Source: Polytrichum commune
Taxonomy: Eukaryota > Streptophyta > Polytrichopsida > Polytrichales > Polytrichaceae
Direction: 5' to 3'
DNA: 64,000 nt
Assembly (NCBI GenBank): GCA_950295325.1
Contig: OX485803.1
Coordinates: 31,126,001 to 31,190,000 of the forward strand
Each line of letters begins with the position of its first letter. The first letter of the stretch is position 1. Below the pieces are notes generated by a model. It was not told where the DNA came from. It searched no databases and saw only the letters and a program-made list of their open reading frames with translations. The position numbers and the translations under genes are program-made. Shown piece after piece: positions 25,472-36,843 of this stretch.

Positions 25472-25815
25472 GAGTTAGCTAGTTGCCCCAGTTGGCTTCG
25501 GCCAGTAGAGTTGTATTTGGCAGCAGAGTCAGCTAGCTGCCCCAGAGTGGGCTTCGGCCAGCAGCGTTGTATTTGGCAGCAGAGTCATCTAGCTGCCCCA
25601 GTTGGGCTTCGGCCAGCAGAGTTGTATCTGGTAGCAAGTCAGCTAGCTGCCCCCGTTGGGCTTCGGCCAGCAGAGTTGTATCTGGTAGCCAAGTCAACTA
25701 GCTGCCCCAGTTGGGCTTCGGCCAGCAGAGTTGTATTTGGTAGCAAGTCAGCTAGCTGCCCCAGTTGGGCTTCGGCCAGCAGAGTTGTATTTGGCAGCAA
25801 GTCAGCTAGCTGCCC
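25472..25815 (+). repeat. Minisatellite, six units of about 54-58 bp
   Basis: The unit contains AGCTAGCTGCCCCAGTTGGG, then CTTCGGCCAGCAGAG, TTGTATTTGG and AGCAAGTC. CTTCGGCCAG occurs six times between 25496 and 25775. The last units are almost identical and the first is most divergent. An ORF crosses the array (25511-25822) but only reflects the repeat. It lies inside a presumed LTR-like segment. Confidence 0.85.
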
Positions 25816-26540
25816 CCTTTAAATGACACAACCTTAGGTGCTAATCAACCATCCACTAATTCCTTCTTCCTTGCACTTTGGCTAATTGAGCTAACCTACA
25901 CCGCTAATGAACTAAACTAATCTAACACACACTACTCTAAGAGCTACTTACTTCACACACCTTGTCTCAAGCTCGAAGAGCTCACCCCCTTTAGAGACAA
26001 TGAGAGAGAGAGCTTAACTAATTAACTTCACTAAAACTAATAACCTACACACTTGGCTCAAGCTCTTAAGGACTTGCTCCCTTGAGAGCGCTTGATGGAG
26101 AGAGTTGTAAATGAGAGAGAAAACACCTTAAGTAGCAAAGAGGGAGAGAGGGAGAGAGGGAGAGAGAGGTGAGGATAGGGTGAGAGGATTAGCACCTCCA
26201 ATCACAATCCCTTAACCTTCACCTCTAAAGTAGGGACTAATCCCCATCCACCAAGCTTCCTTCTTCCTAAACTAACAAGGTGGATCCAAAAGTGGGCATT
26301 TAACCCGCGGAGCTCACCTTGCTTCACCTTACCCCCTATTCACATTATCAAGGCATACTCTTATTGAAATCAAACCTTGAAATAATCACACAACACCACC
26401 TAATGCCTAAAGTTAAATCCACACCACACTTCACTCTTTTTATGTTTTGTGAATAATCATAACACATCAAAGTCAAACTAAAATTGGTTTCGAAGAGTTA
26501 ATCACCACATGTGGGCACCATTTTGGGCTCACAGATCACT
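25816..26540 (-). repeat. LTR-like terminal segment
   Basis: Read on the minus strand from 26540 it begins TGTGAGCCCAAAATGG then TGCCCACATGTG, and resembles the plus-strand sequence starting near 36774 (TGAGCCCAAATTGGG, then TGCTCACATGTG). Homology appears to extend patchily for more than 150 bp. The TG-type end suggests an LTR terminus. The other end and a target duplication were not found. A GAGAGGGAGA-type microsatellite lies at 26140-26170. Confidence 0.45.
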
Positions 26541-27784
26541 ATGAATTAAACCCCCTACATACGAGGAATTTATGGAGAAAAAAAAATTTATACATACTAA
26601 CAACATGCTAGAAAATGGACTTATATATATTTAAACTAAGCTTTTCAATTTAATCTGGTAAATGCCTTGACTACATATACAAATTATGTATATTATGAAT
26701 TAAATATTCTATTTTTACATGTAAAATCTATGCTCACTTTATGATGAGAATGTCATTGAACATTTTTTCCATCCATAACATGGAACTCAACCATCGCAAT
26801 CAAGCAAATGATTTGTTTGATACAATGGATGAAATTTTGAATTGGATGAAACTGACACATCTATTGTCAAATTTATGTCCAAACCTTAAGGCCCTCTTTT
26901 GTACATCTACCTTTACTTCAAAATTCTTAATAGCCTTTTAAAATGTAAACAATAAAGAAAATTAATACCTCTTCCTTATGTATATTATGTATGCTAATGC
27001 CTAGAATTATACTCCTTCTTACACTCACGTTAATTTGTACATGGTATGAAGAGTCCACCCCCTAGGGTGTGAGGGCTTGTATAGGCTTATTAAAATATTG
27101 GGGGCTAGAAGTCTGTTATGGATGAGTAGGGGTTGAAGGTATGGGGATATTTCAATGGGAGTTTGGATTTTTGTAGCATTTTCTAATGAATAGATTATGT
27201 TTTGGATCATTGTTAGGACACCTCCACTGCTTGGCATGATGGTTATAAATCGTCTCCTTATGGCAAGTGAGTGCATAATTGAAGTTATTTTATAGCATGT
27301 GGTATTCCAAGAAAAGATGATTGATGTACCTTGTGGACTTATTTTTGGGTGGTTTGGTTCTTGAATGCGAACAATGGTGGGTGGATGTGGGTGGGAGGCA
27401 AGGAAGGTTGGTACTAAGGTGCCATGTGTTCCAAATTAACAATGTGGTTGGTTATGGCAGCGTTTGGGTGGGGAGGGGAGGGTTGGTGAGGAAGGCGTAT
27501 TTGTGCGTTGTGTGTGTGTGTGTGTGTATCCTAAGACTATGTCACGGCATTTAAGTGCCTTTGCATATGGAAAGTGTGTGGTCATGGTCTATAGAGTGGG
27601 TGTGAGGTGGTGTGGGATTTGGTTCGTGATGAACTTATAGATTCTTTATGTGGGATGAAGGTGTTCCTTGTGTAGGGACAGTGTGTACGTGTCCTTGGCT
27701 ATGCAAGATTTCGCTAGATGGTGGGGAGGGGTGGTTGTGCTAGTTGTTGTAGTAGTGTGACGTAGTTTAAGGTTTGTTTGAGTA
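26541..27784. other. Non-coding region
   Basis: No gene is supportable. The second half (27320-27760) is rich in G and T on the plus strand, including a (GT)n microsatellite at about 27508-27528. Such strand asymmetry creates spurious ORFs. Confidence 0.4.
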
Positions 27785-28725
27785 CCGTAGGTTCATAGCT
27801 GGTTCGACAGAAAATAACTCTAAAAATAGATGCCGAAAATTTTGGAATATTATTGGCATTTTTTGCCGAATATAAAATTTATTATTTTTCAAAATTGCCG
27901 AAAAGTAAGAAATTTTTACTTCTCACTAGAGTTTTACTTACAGTGGAAGCATATGTGAATTTTGAAAGAGAGAAGGTGCTCCTTTTGTAATCAAGCTCAC
28001 TTACATTAGTCCACAAAGACTATGGGTTAAGAAGTAGCAAGACTCTAGGTGAGGCTTTTCAAATGTGTTCTACACAAATTTTTGGAGTCTGATTGAGCAT
28101 AGAAGATGAAGTTTTATAGAATTTTGTCCAACGAACAAAAGTTGAGAAATCAATCCTTCTTCTACCTCCAACAATTTTTGTGTCAAAATAAGTCTTTATG
28201 CAAAAGATATGGACAAAACATTGCAGCCGTGTAAAGATCAAAAAATTAAAATGCGTTCATAACAGTTTTTCGGAGCTCATTTGTGCATAGAAGATCAACT
28301 TTTTTGGAATTTTGTTGGTCTAAGAAAAGTTTAGAAATCAAGTAATCTTTCACCTCCAACAAATTTTATGTCATTTGAAGACCCTATGCAAAAGTTATGC
28401 GTGTCATAAAAATGAAGTCTAACTCGGTGCTTCACCTCAAAGTTTACATATCCCATATGCATTGTTGAACATAACTCCACTCTACTTGCATAAAGCACAG
28501 AGCATTCTCAACTCTTCACTCACATCTTACTTGTCATTCAATGCAAGAGAGATGTACAAGATATAAGCTTAAATAGAATGTTAAAAATGAATTTAAGCCG
28601 GATTTTTAAAAATTAAAAGAGAAATTGCCGAAAATGTGAATATACTATTTTTAGGTGCCGAATCTACTTTTTGACTTTAATTAATTATTCGGCTAACATG
28701 TGTTGAACCAGCTATGAACCTACGG
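27785..28725. mobile_element. 941-bp TIR element with TA target duplication
   Basis: The left end reads CCGTAGGTTCATAGCTGGTT then CGAC. The right end (28702-28725) is its reverse complement with a single mismatch over 24 bp. TA occurs immediately outside both ends (27783-27784 and 28726-28727). There is no transposase coding. TGCCGAAAA-type words recur in both subterminal regions in opposite orientation. TA duplications are typical of Tc1/mariner-class elements including Stowaway MITEs, but these termini are not the Stowaway CTCCCTCC type, so this is a non-autonomous element of uncertain family. Confidence 0.8.
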
Positions 28726-28727
28726 TA

Positions 28728-31154
28728 GTGAGGAGATGGTTGCATGGTGTGGGATGTTGTTGCAATGTTAATACATGCACAATGTAAAAAAATAAAAAAT
28801 AAAATGTTGTTTAGAATGTTAGTTCAAGATTTAAGAAGCTAAGAATAAGGAGTGTGTGATTGATAAGGGAATAAGACAAATATGGGAGGGTTGTGGTGAA
28901 AACCATGGTTTTATCTTGTACTGTAAGTATAGGTAGGAGATTTTTTTTTAATTTTTAATTTTGTTTGCTCACTAGGAATATCAAATCACGCGCCCCCCAA
29001 TTCACTCGACGAGCCCAACCTTATTCCTGCAATTTGGCGACCAAGGTGAGACTCGTAGGGTTTTTAAACCCTTCACTTATTTATTTCCCAATTGGTTAAA
29101 AGGTTTCCTTTAGATTTGGTCTGGGTTTACTTTCTTTTAAAATTTTAGTTTCCATTGACTCAAATATTTTACCTCTAAGGTAAAACATAAAGTACATGGA
29201 TAAGAAGTTTGCATCAATGCTTGGCAGTGATTAAATCTAAATGAATATTAGTCAAACTAATCTAGAAATGTTGACATAAAAAATTGGAAAACTATTGCCA
29301 AAAAATCAATGCGGCCACCTAAAGGAAACTCCTTGTGGAGCTTCGGAGGGGGAAAATGCGGTCACCCTAAGGAAACTCCTTGCACGGGTTCTGGAAGAGA
29401 AAAAATTTGGCCAAGTAGTTAGTAATAGTTGGAGGTTGTTAAGGGTAGTTGAAAAGAGAAGGAAGAATTCACTTTTGGGGACTCTAGAAACTTTGCCTAG
29501 AGAGAGAAGAAGGAAAAAATATGAGAGAGGAAGAAATGAGTAGTATTGGACTAGTTTTGATTGTTAGAATGTGTGGTAATAAAATATAGTTTGGTTCTAC
29601 AATTATGTGTTGGATGGTGCAATTGATGTGTTAAAATAATGAATAGTGATTGGATTTAGATTTGATGTGTCCAAAATCATCACTTGATATTTGAAAATAG
29701 TATTGGGTTGAAATTTCATTCTTTGATATGTAGAAATAAGAGTTAAATATATAATGAATTGAGTGAAGCTAAACAACAAAGGAGAGAAAACAAAGTTGCT
29801 ATGTGATCTAGAGTGTTGAATGGTGTAATTTATTGTTGGTATAATCTAGAACATCTTTAAGAAGCTAGACTAATTGTAGCCAAGTACCATGTGTTCCCCA
29901 AAAGCAAATTCTCTCTAACCGATAGTGTTGGGTTAAGAGTTGTGATAAGGGAGAATATAAGGTGTGATGTGGAGTAGTTTTGTGATGCTTGACAATGTTT
30001 GCTTAAGTGGGGAAGGTCAAAACTTGGTGGTCGGTGGGATGTTGGATTTACGTAAGTTTGTGAATTTATCTTTGAGGTTGGTAGTACCTTTGATGAAATG
30101 TTGTTTATGTTGGTGTATATATGAGTTTGGGATGTTTCTCATATGCATTAGAGGAGGTCAAAAGTGGGGATGGATGTCTTTAAAGATTATGGGTAGATAT
30201 TTCATGTTGGCGGTATATTGGGAGAGTGTTTTTGGTACGGTTTTGTGGTAGTGTTTGTGATGTGTATAAAATATTTGAAGGAGTATTGGGGAGGAAGGGA
30301 ATTACATGTTGAGAAAGATAGTGCGTATGGGCATATTATTGGGAATGTAGTATCTTTTGATCATAGATGTGGTGATGCGTGGGTCCGTCTTGGGCGGACT
30401 AGTGGATTGATTTTTACATCGTGTATGCCAAGTGTAAGTGTTGGGTGGTTTCATTGGTAATTGTAGTTGCTTGTTAGACATGTGGTAGGTGAGTGGTGGC
30501 AATCTAGTGGGTGTGGGTGTGGTTTATGTGTGTTCCAATGATAGTGGTGTGTGAACATATAGTATGTCTTTGAATGTAGAGAGGTGGGTTCGAAAGAAAA
30601 AACCAACTTTATGTCAATGTTCAAGGAGATCAAGACTATAATGAAGGTGCAAGCTCTGAGCATAGAATAGTTTTAACTTTGCATAGTGGGATTAGACATG
30701 TCATGGTGCATAGTTTGACACTATTGAGGGGGGGGGGTGTTATATATCAATGTTCAAGGAAATCAAGAATATAATGGAGGTGCAAGCTCTGAGCATAGAA
30801 TAGTTCTAATTTCTAACTTTGCATAGTGAGATTAAAGATGTCATGTTACATAGTTTGACACTATGAGGGGGGGGGGGGGGCTATAGCATCAACTATTAGA
30901 TGGACTTCATTGATAGTTTCATCCATTTGGGTTGTGATTGTCCAAAATGCGAGTGACATTTTGCTAAGCCTAATGTAGGTGCACGTGAAACCTCTAAATC
31001 ACACTTTCTTGCAATTCAATTGAATTCACGCATAAGGTAGAAATACCATAACCCGTTAACCACCCTCTAGCCGTGCACTAGACCGCCGTCATAATGGTGA
31101 AGTGCCATTTCTAAAACTGATCAAGGCTTGGTGGCAACTTCAATGCGTGTACAC
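28728..31154. other. Non-coding, G/T-rich region
   Basis: No gene is seen. 29295-29543 contains a small Lys/Arg/Glu-rich ORF and a repeated phrase (GGAAACTCCTTG near 29327 and 29369), probably local duplication. 29950-30560 is strongly G+T biased on the plus strand and full of stops. A tandem duplication ending in poly-G runs occupies 30611-30880. Confidence 0.4.
30611..30880 (+). repeat. Tandem duplication of ~135 bp, each copy ending in a poly-G run
   Basis: Copy 1 (30611-30737) and copy 2 (about 30744-30880) share TCAATGTTCAAGGA, GGTGCAAGCTCTGAGCATAG and CATAGTTTGACACTAT, and each ends in an uninterrupted G run (10 G at 30728-30737; 14 G at 30867-30880). Copy 2 has a small internal insertion near 30806. 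Confidence 0.85.
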
Positions 31155-31608
31155 TTAGGGCCGCTTTACACTACGGTGGAGAAGTGCACCGGTCGGTTAA
31201 GAACTTTCGCCCAAGACATGGTTGTTTGAGGTGAGGGATGGTATGCCGGAGAAGATGAAAAGACAATAGAATAATGCCTAAGAAATCTTGACCAGCCGTA
31301 GTGTAACCACCTATAGGAGAAGTGTATTGGACAACTTCACCAAGAGGAGAAGTCCACCAGACTACTTCACAAAACGGTCAAAGCCGGCCATAGTAGAAAC
31401 CTTACCCCCTAAATGACCATTGTATTGATATTTAAAAAATATATATTGATAAATAAAATAAAATAAAATGTATATGGCAATGTTTTAGAACTTCTTTCAT
31501 GACAATAATTTAATTGAAAATGTTCCACTCTATAATACATCCAAATTAAGGTAGATAAGTAGGTAACATTATCTTCTTATTGATTTTTAAAGAAATAACA
31601 TGTTGGTA

Positions 31609-32374
31609 TAGTCCAACCTCATTAATACGACACTCGTTTATACGACACCCTCAATATTACGACACATTTTTACGAGACCAAAATTTTTAGTTCAAAACTC
31701 CCTCTTTTATACAACTACAATACTCGATAATGCAACATATAGGATCTCCATTTTGTCATATTAAAGAGGTAGTTAATGCTAGAATTCCTTTCATCTATAT
31801 AATGTACATCTAAAATACATCCATCTTCACTTGGGAACTACTTGGGAACTTCACTTATTGTTCGGAACTTAATGATAATTAGGGTAACTAGTGTAGAATG
31901 GACATGGTTAGGGTGAGAGTGGCTTCCTGCCTAGTATGTTGCCTTGTACACGGGTGATATAGTATCACCAATATCTTGATGCTAAACGTCATGCATCATT
32001 GTTGTCTAGTTTCTTATTAGAGAACTCTTTATATTTTGGTGTTAATGAAATTATTAGTTTCCAAAAGTTAAATGGGAATTTAGAAAAGATGAAAGTTGCT
32101 AACTTGGGTGGCAACACCAAAGATTTTTGGACTCTTATTTTAAGAGTTCATGAGAATATTTGTAATAGTTTGGAGTTATAAGTTATTATTTCACACCATC
32201 TATATTTCTTAAACTTGTTGTATATATTTTTAAGCTCATATTACTTATGTTTTCGTATTCCCTCAATAGTATGACAACTTTATGTCATTTGTCATAGTAA
32301 TGAGAAGATGATACCTCGATAATACGACTTTTTTGTATTTCCCAAAAATGTCATACTAAAGAGGGAGAACAATA
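31609..32374. mobile_element. pogo-like DNA transposon remnant
   Basis: The left terminus reads TAGTCCAACCTCATTAATAC then GACACTCGTTTATACGACACC, the CAGT..AACCTC..AATACGAC style of pogo/Emigrant-type ends with repeated TACGAC/TATGAC words. The right terminus near 32340-32374, read in reverse, gives TTGTTCTCCCTCTTTAGTATG and more such words (TCGTATTATCGAGG). The 60-codon ORF at 31999-32181 has no recognised domain. Ends are diverged and the TA duplication is only approximate. Confidence 0.55.
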
Positions 32375-32389
32375 GTGCAAAGATTTCTC

Positions 32390-32572
32390 TCGGGGCAATC
32401 ACACCCCCTTACGTTTCATAACCACGTGCGATAAAAGTTTGCTACCCTATATTATATGCCACATATAATTTTGAAAATTATGATATTTTTTTCTACATAT
32501 GCATAACCATTGATAATATTTTTTTATATATTTTTTGAAATTTGTGAGCATCCTAATTTTTGTAGTAATTGT
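32390..32572 (-). repeat. Dispersed repeat, copy 2 (inverted partner at 22741-22926)
   Basis: Starts GGGGCAATCACACCCCCTTA and ends at AGTTCAATT; its reverse complement matches 22741-22926 over nearly its whole length. It sits directly after the pogo-like remnant inside the TTA-flanked element. Confidence 0.75.
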
Positions 32573-33106
32573 TTTAGTTCAATTTTGCATCATTCTAGTT
32601 AGAAATGGTATATTTTATAAATTTTATAAAAAAAATCATAAAATTTGGTTATTATTTTTTACTATGCAATAGATACCATGTATATCTACTCATGAAAAAC
32701 AATTGATAAAATTTTGACCCATTTTGGTGATGCTTTATGTAGAAAGTAGATTTTATTTATCGCATGTGGTGTTCAACTTGACAATGGAGTGCACCCCCCG
32801 AGAGATTTCTTTAAGGAAGAAATATTTTATTGAAGTTGGAGTTCTCCAGAGGCCAAGTTTGTTGTCTGAGGCTTTGAGGTTGCCCAAGAGACTTGACCTC
32901 TGGAGAACTCCCCTTGAGAAAAAATGTCGCCACGTTGCCAACCATGTCATTATTTCATCCATGTACAAAGTTCTCCACCAAAGGACTCTTGGCCGTAGTG
33001 TAAACCATCACCAGACAAGAGTGTCACTCTCGGCCAATCAAATTTCACAATTCCCCTAGAATTCTTGACCGGAGGACTTCTCCACCGTAGTGTAAAGCAT
33101 CCCTTA

Positions 33107-36100
33107 GTGTAGCCAATGGGAGTCAATTGTTAATGTACTCATGAGGTAACCGATTTAGGTGATATTTTGTATGGAAATGCGAATTACTGTGTTCGGTGTA
33201 GGGAGAATCTAGTGAACGAGTAAGGGTTTGGACAACTTTCCACTTTGAAAAATTGTAGCATGTTTTGTATAGGGCAAAAAAATATGAAACAACTTGCATT
33301 CTTCATGAATCCTTCTCGTCTATCTTGGAAAATTATCTCATGATTGTCAGACCATATCTTCAATGCGAATCACCTTGTTTTCAAGGGTTATGGTATTTCT
33401 ACCTTAATCATGGAATATTTTAACATAATCAAAGCCGCATATGAAGTGAGGTACCAAGAAAGTGAGGTAGAATCTTCAACTAAGTGCCACAAGAAGGGAT
33501 GGAGGTGGTGATGAAAGCTCTGAGATAGGCAAGCAATTCGATAGATGGATCTTAAGTGGCTACTTTTCTTAATTGGACCCCTAGATTTGATTGGTATGTG
33601 GTTCTGTAAGGATCAAAGGGCAAACATCATGAAGACACATGTTTAAAAGAGATTGGACTATGTCTTCAAATATTATTAACTACTCTATACTCAAAAGTGA
33701 ACACAATTGGGAGGACCTATGTATCCAATTAAGAAATCAACAAATATGCACTTCCAATAAGCATATCTATATCAAGGGAGGTTTGATTTTCAATGTGATT
33801 TTTGCATATGTTTCATCGTAGATTTGCTAACATAACACAAGTTTCGTTGTGTATATCTAATTGGTAGAAGTTGGAGAATATAATAATGGAATTATAACAC
33901 CCACGTACCTTATAAGACATGAAACTTACATCAATGTGATGAGAAGGTGAAAGTTTTCCTAGCCTTGCTCAATGTGGCTATCACAATGGATACTTATAAA
34001 CTACGGGCACGAGTATGGTCGGGGGGGGGGGGGGGGCATTGGCGTAAACATAGGAACTACGTGCAATAAAAAGAAACTTAGGTCTAGTATATTAATTGTG
34101 GTAAAATTTGTAACATATGGAATAGGCGTACTCTAGGCATGGGGGTGGATTCTTCATTGAAAACCTAAATGACGTGCATGGGTCACTATAATTTCAAACC
34201 TCCTATATATGAGAAGTTTATAGACAAATTGAATTGTATACTTTCTAAAGGTAGGCTTGAAAATGGGATTCATGTATTCATACATAGCTTTCATTTCAAT
34301 GTGATAAATACCTCTATTACATCATATGCAAAATGAAAATCATGAATTATATATGCGTTATTGACATATACAACCCAATTTCACTTTCCGTTGAGAAAGT
34401 CACCTAACATTTTTGTCACCCATAGAATGTAACTCAACGATTATAGTAAACAAACAAAGACAAGAGCATGTTAACTTAGCCACAATTTGAAGAGAAAAAC
34501 TCAAGGGAGCCAATGAGCGCTCCAAGAGCCTCTAGTTTGCAAAAAACCAAGGTCTCAAATGCAAATCCCAACAAATATGAATAGGATAGTTATTGAGCAT
34601 TATTACCATATGACAACAATGAATGAAAATATAAATTGGATGTTAATGGTGTATCATGTAGGCTAATAGCCATTAGTGTGACAAAGTCTTGTGGATAGGT
34701 TATTATTCACAAAAAAATTCTTGTAGGTAGCCTCACCACTGAATATGGCAGCAAGCCACCTACCCTAACGGGAAGGAAATTTAGCATGTCTCCAAGGATC
34801 CACAATTGCATTTGCCACATAATGCACATTTTAGTTGCAATGCTTGATCATGGGGATGGTTTTTCGCGTCTCCATATATGAGAAATGGAGATGGCGATTT
34901 ATGTTTAGGCCAACTTTTGGATTCAAAAAGTCACAGTCTTTTTCATTTAAGGAATATAATTATTGAAAAATTTGCATTCCTCATGATTGCTATCTTTCTA
35001 AATGGAAAAATTTTCATTGTCTTATACTTCTCTAGATTTGGCGTAGAATCTCTTAAGTCATCGGTTATGGGTGCCTCTACTCTACAATTATACCTCTCTA
35101 ATATGACATGTTTGAGAAACAACAAAATTGTCGTATTATTGATAAAATTCACTCATATGAAAAATTGGACCTCTTTGTCATAATAACTAGGTTATGAGTA
35201 CTTGACCGTGTGGGCGGTCAAAGCATCATAATAGTTGGGCTGAGGGGGTTGCGGTCTAGTTATCTCCCTAGGTTTGCAACTCCCATATTATACGCAGGGG
35301 GCATCAACATTAAAATGGCTTAGAGGACGACTTTTGTAAACAATATATCAAATTATAAAAAATAAAAGGACCAAAAGTTGGGTGAAGACCAAATTAAATA
35401 AAATGAGATGTAGAAAAAATTGGGTTGCATATTTATTTTTAAAAAACACCAATTTTTTAAAACCTTGTAGAGCATCTATTTTTTTTAAATCCACATGAGT
35501 ACTTGCCTCCAATTAAATTTAAAAGTCATTGGCAACGTTATATTTATTTTTTAAAATTTTTAAAATTTAATTAAAAAAACCACTAAGTTGGGTCAATTTG
35601 GCCTTTGCTACATGTATTTAAATTTTCATATACATAATATTTTAATGAAATTATATGCTTCAAGGAATATCCATTTCCTATATATATATATAAACATTTT
35701 TGGGTTCTTGTTAGAAGGGCTATAAGAGTTTCCTACATTAAAACAAATCATTTCACTCATGATTGGACTAAAATGCATTATAAGTGATTATAATAAGGGC
35801 CATACAATATAGGAGTTGTGTACATGGGGTTATCTCCAAGCAATAGACACCTACGAGGTAATGGAATGCATCAATAACAAAGGGGATGCTATGGCTAAGA
35901 GGGCTAATGAAATGCACCAATGGGTTGATCAAGGGGCCAAGTGGGCCCCTCTCAAAAGATGGCAGGGTACTTAGATGGTCCAAAAACAAACATTGAATCG
36001 CTAAATACTCCTTGATTTCAACCACAATTGCCTCAAGTAACTTGGGTACCTAAATCATGGTCCAAATGGTCGAATAATCACAAAAAGGGGAAATTTGCAC

Positions 36101-36684
36101 CCTTCTACCAAAAGGACAACATATGAGATGGTGTGAATTGGTTGCTCCCACATTCCAATTTCACCAACTAACAGCAAAACAATACCCAATAATAATAATA
36201 ATAATGGGTCAAACACCACTTACACCTTGGCCATGGAATGCAATTGGAGTTGTAATTTTTTTGAAGAGATTGAACAATGCTTCCGTGTTGTGCCTATAAC
36301 CCTTATTTTTTATTACACCTAAGCCTACCAATCAGGAGTAAATCTACCCAATTGGAACCGAAGCCCGGTGCAAATTTGGTAGCACTATGCACTATACCAT
36401 GCATAGTGATTTTCAATTTTCAAGTACAAACCAACCACTTTAACAATTACATAAAAATGAAACTCACCAGAAAGACCAACCACCCACAAGGGATCAATGA
36501 AGGAAAGACAACATCGCGTGATATCAAGAGAAGGTAATTAGAATCGCAACCTAACTACAAAAAACTCCTTACAACATAGCCCAAGTAACAAGAGACAATG
36601 TTCACTTCCCCAATTGCTAAGTATTGAAGGAGGGGGAGGTAGCCAAGCCCTCCCTCTCTACTAATCCCATGTTCAACCTCTGTA
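33107..36684. other. Non-coding region
   Basis: No gene is supportable. 33545-33890 is one copy of a direct repeat shared with 59883-60230. A G16 run occupies 34021-34036. 35330-35700 is very AT-rich. An (ATA)n microsatellite lies at about 36188-36204. ORFs at 34878-35183 and 35768-36025 lack recognisable features. Confidence 0.4.
33545..33890 (+). repeat. Dispersed repeat of ~345 bp, copy 1
   Basis: Matches 59883-60230 in the same orientation, with shared phrases such as CTTTTCTTAATTGGA, AAGACACATGTTT, AAGAGATTGGACT and GATTTTCAAT. Clearly diverged. Family unknown; both copies are non-coding as they stand. Confidence 0.7.
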
Positions 36685-36843
36685 ATGTCGCAATTTGCCC
36701 TTGGATTCTTCGTTGTCCTCGCCGTGGTGATCACCCTAATCGTGATGTTCATTGCTCGTGGGATCGCCCTCTATGAGCCCAAATTGGGTGCTCACATGTG
36801 TCCTTATGCTTTGAAAGTTGTTAGAATTAGTAATAGACATTAG
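36685..36843 (+). CDS. Short ORF with one hydrophobic segment
   Basis: A 52-codon ORF starting ATG TCG CAA. Residues 4-29 (FALGFFVVLAVVITLIVMFI) form a strongly hydrophobic, membrane-type segment followed by ARGIALYEPK. The segment is GC-richer than its surroundings, and a purine-rich run precedes the start. The 3' part enters LTR-like sequence (from 36774), so if this was a gene or exon it is probably truncated or chimaeric. No family is recognised and it may be chance. Confidence 0.2.
   Translation: MSQFALGFFVVLAVVITLIVMFIARGIALYEPKLGAHMCPYALKVVRISNRH

Larger units (their letters stand above)
31158..33103. mobile_element. 1.95-kb TIR element with TTA target duplication (PIF/Harbinger-like)
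   Basis: The left end GGGCCGCTTTACACTACGG continues TGGAGAAGT and is matched by the reverse complement of the right end, which reads GGGATGCTTTACACTACGG then TGGAGAAGT. TTA lies directly outside both ends (31155-31157 and 33104-33106). The phrase CCGTAGTGTAA recurs in subterminal positions. No transposase is present. A pogo-like element (31609-32374) and a copy of a dispersed repeat (32390-32572) lie inside it. A short hairpin GGAGTTCTCCAGAGG / CCTCTGGAGAACTCC sits at about 32838-32910. A 3-bp TTA duplication is the PIF/Harbinger signature. Confidence 0.8.

Noticed and set aside
25472-25815. CRISPR-like array
   Set aside because: Units are contiguous tandem repeats without unique spacers, in a plant context.
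25511-25822. 103-codon ORF with ELYLVA repeats
   Set aside because: It is a chance reading of the 56-bp minisatellite, whose variable unit lengths break the frame.
29950-30560. Cluster of ORFs (95 and 80 codons) as a gene
   Set aside because: Strong G+T strand bias explains them; frames are broken by stops and carry no known domain.
22741-32572. The inverted 180-bp repeats as TIRs of one 9.8-kb transposon
   Set aside because: The right copy lies inside the TTA-flanked 31158-33103 element and there is no matching target duplication outside the pair.
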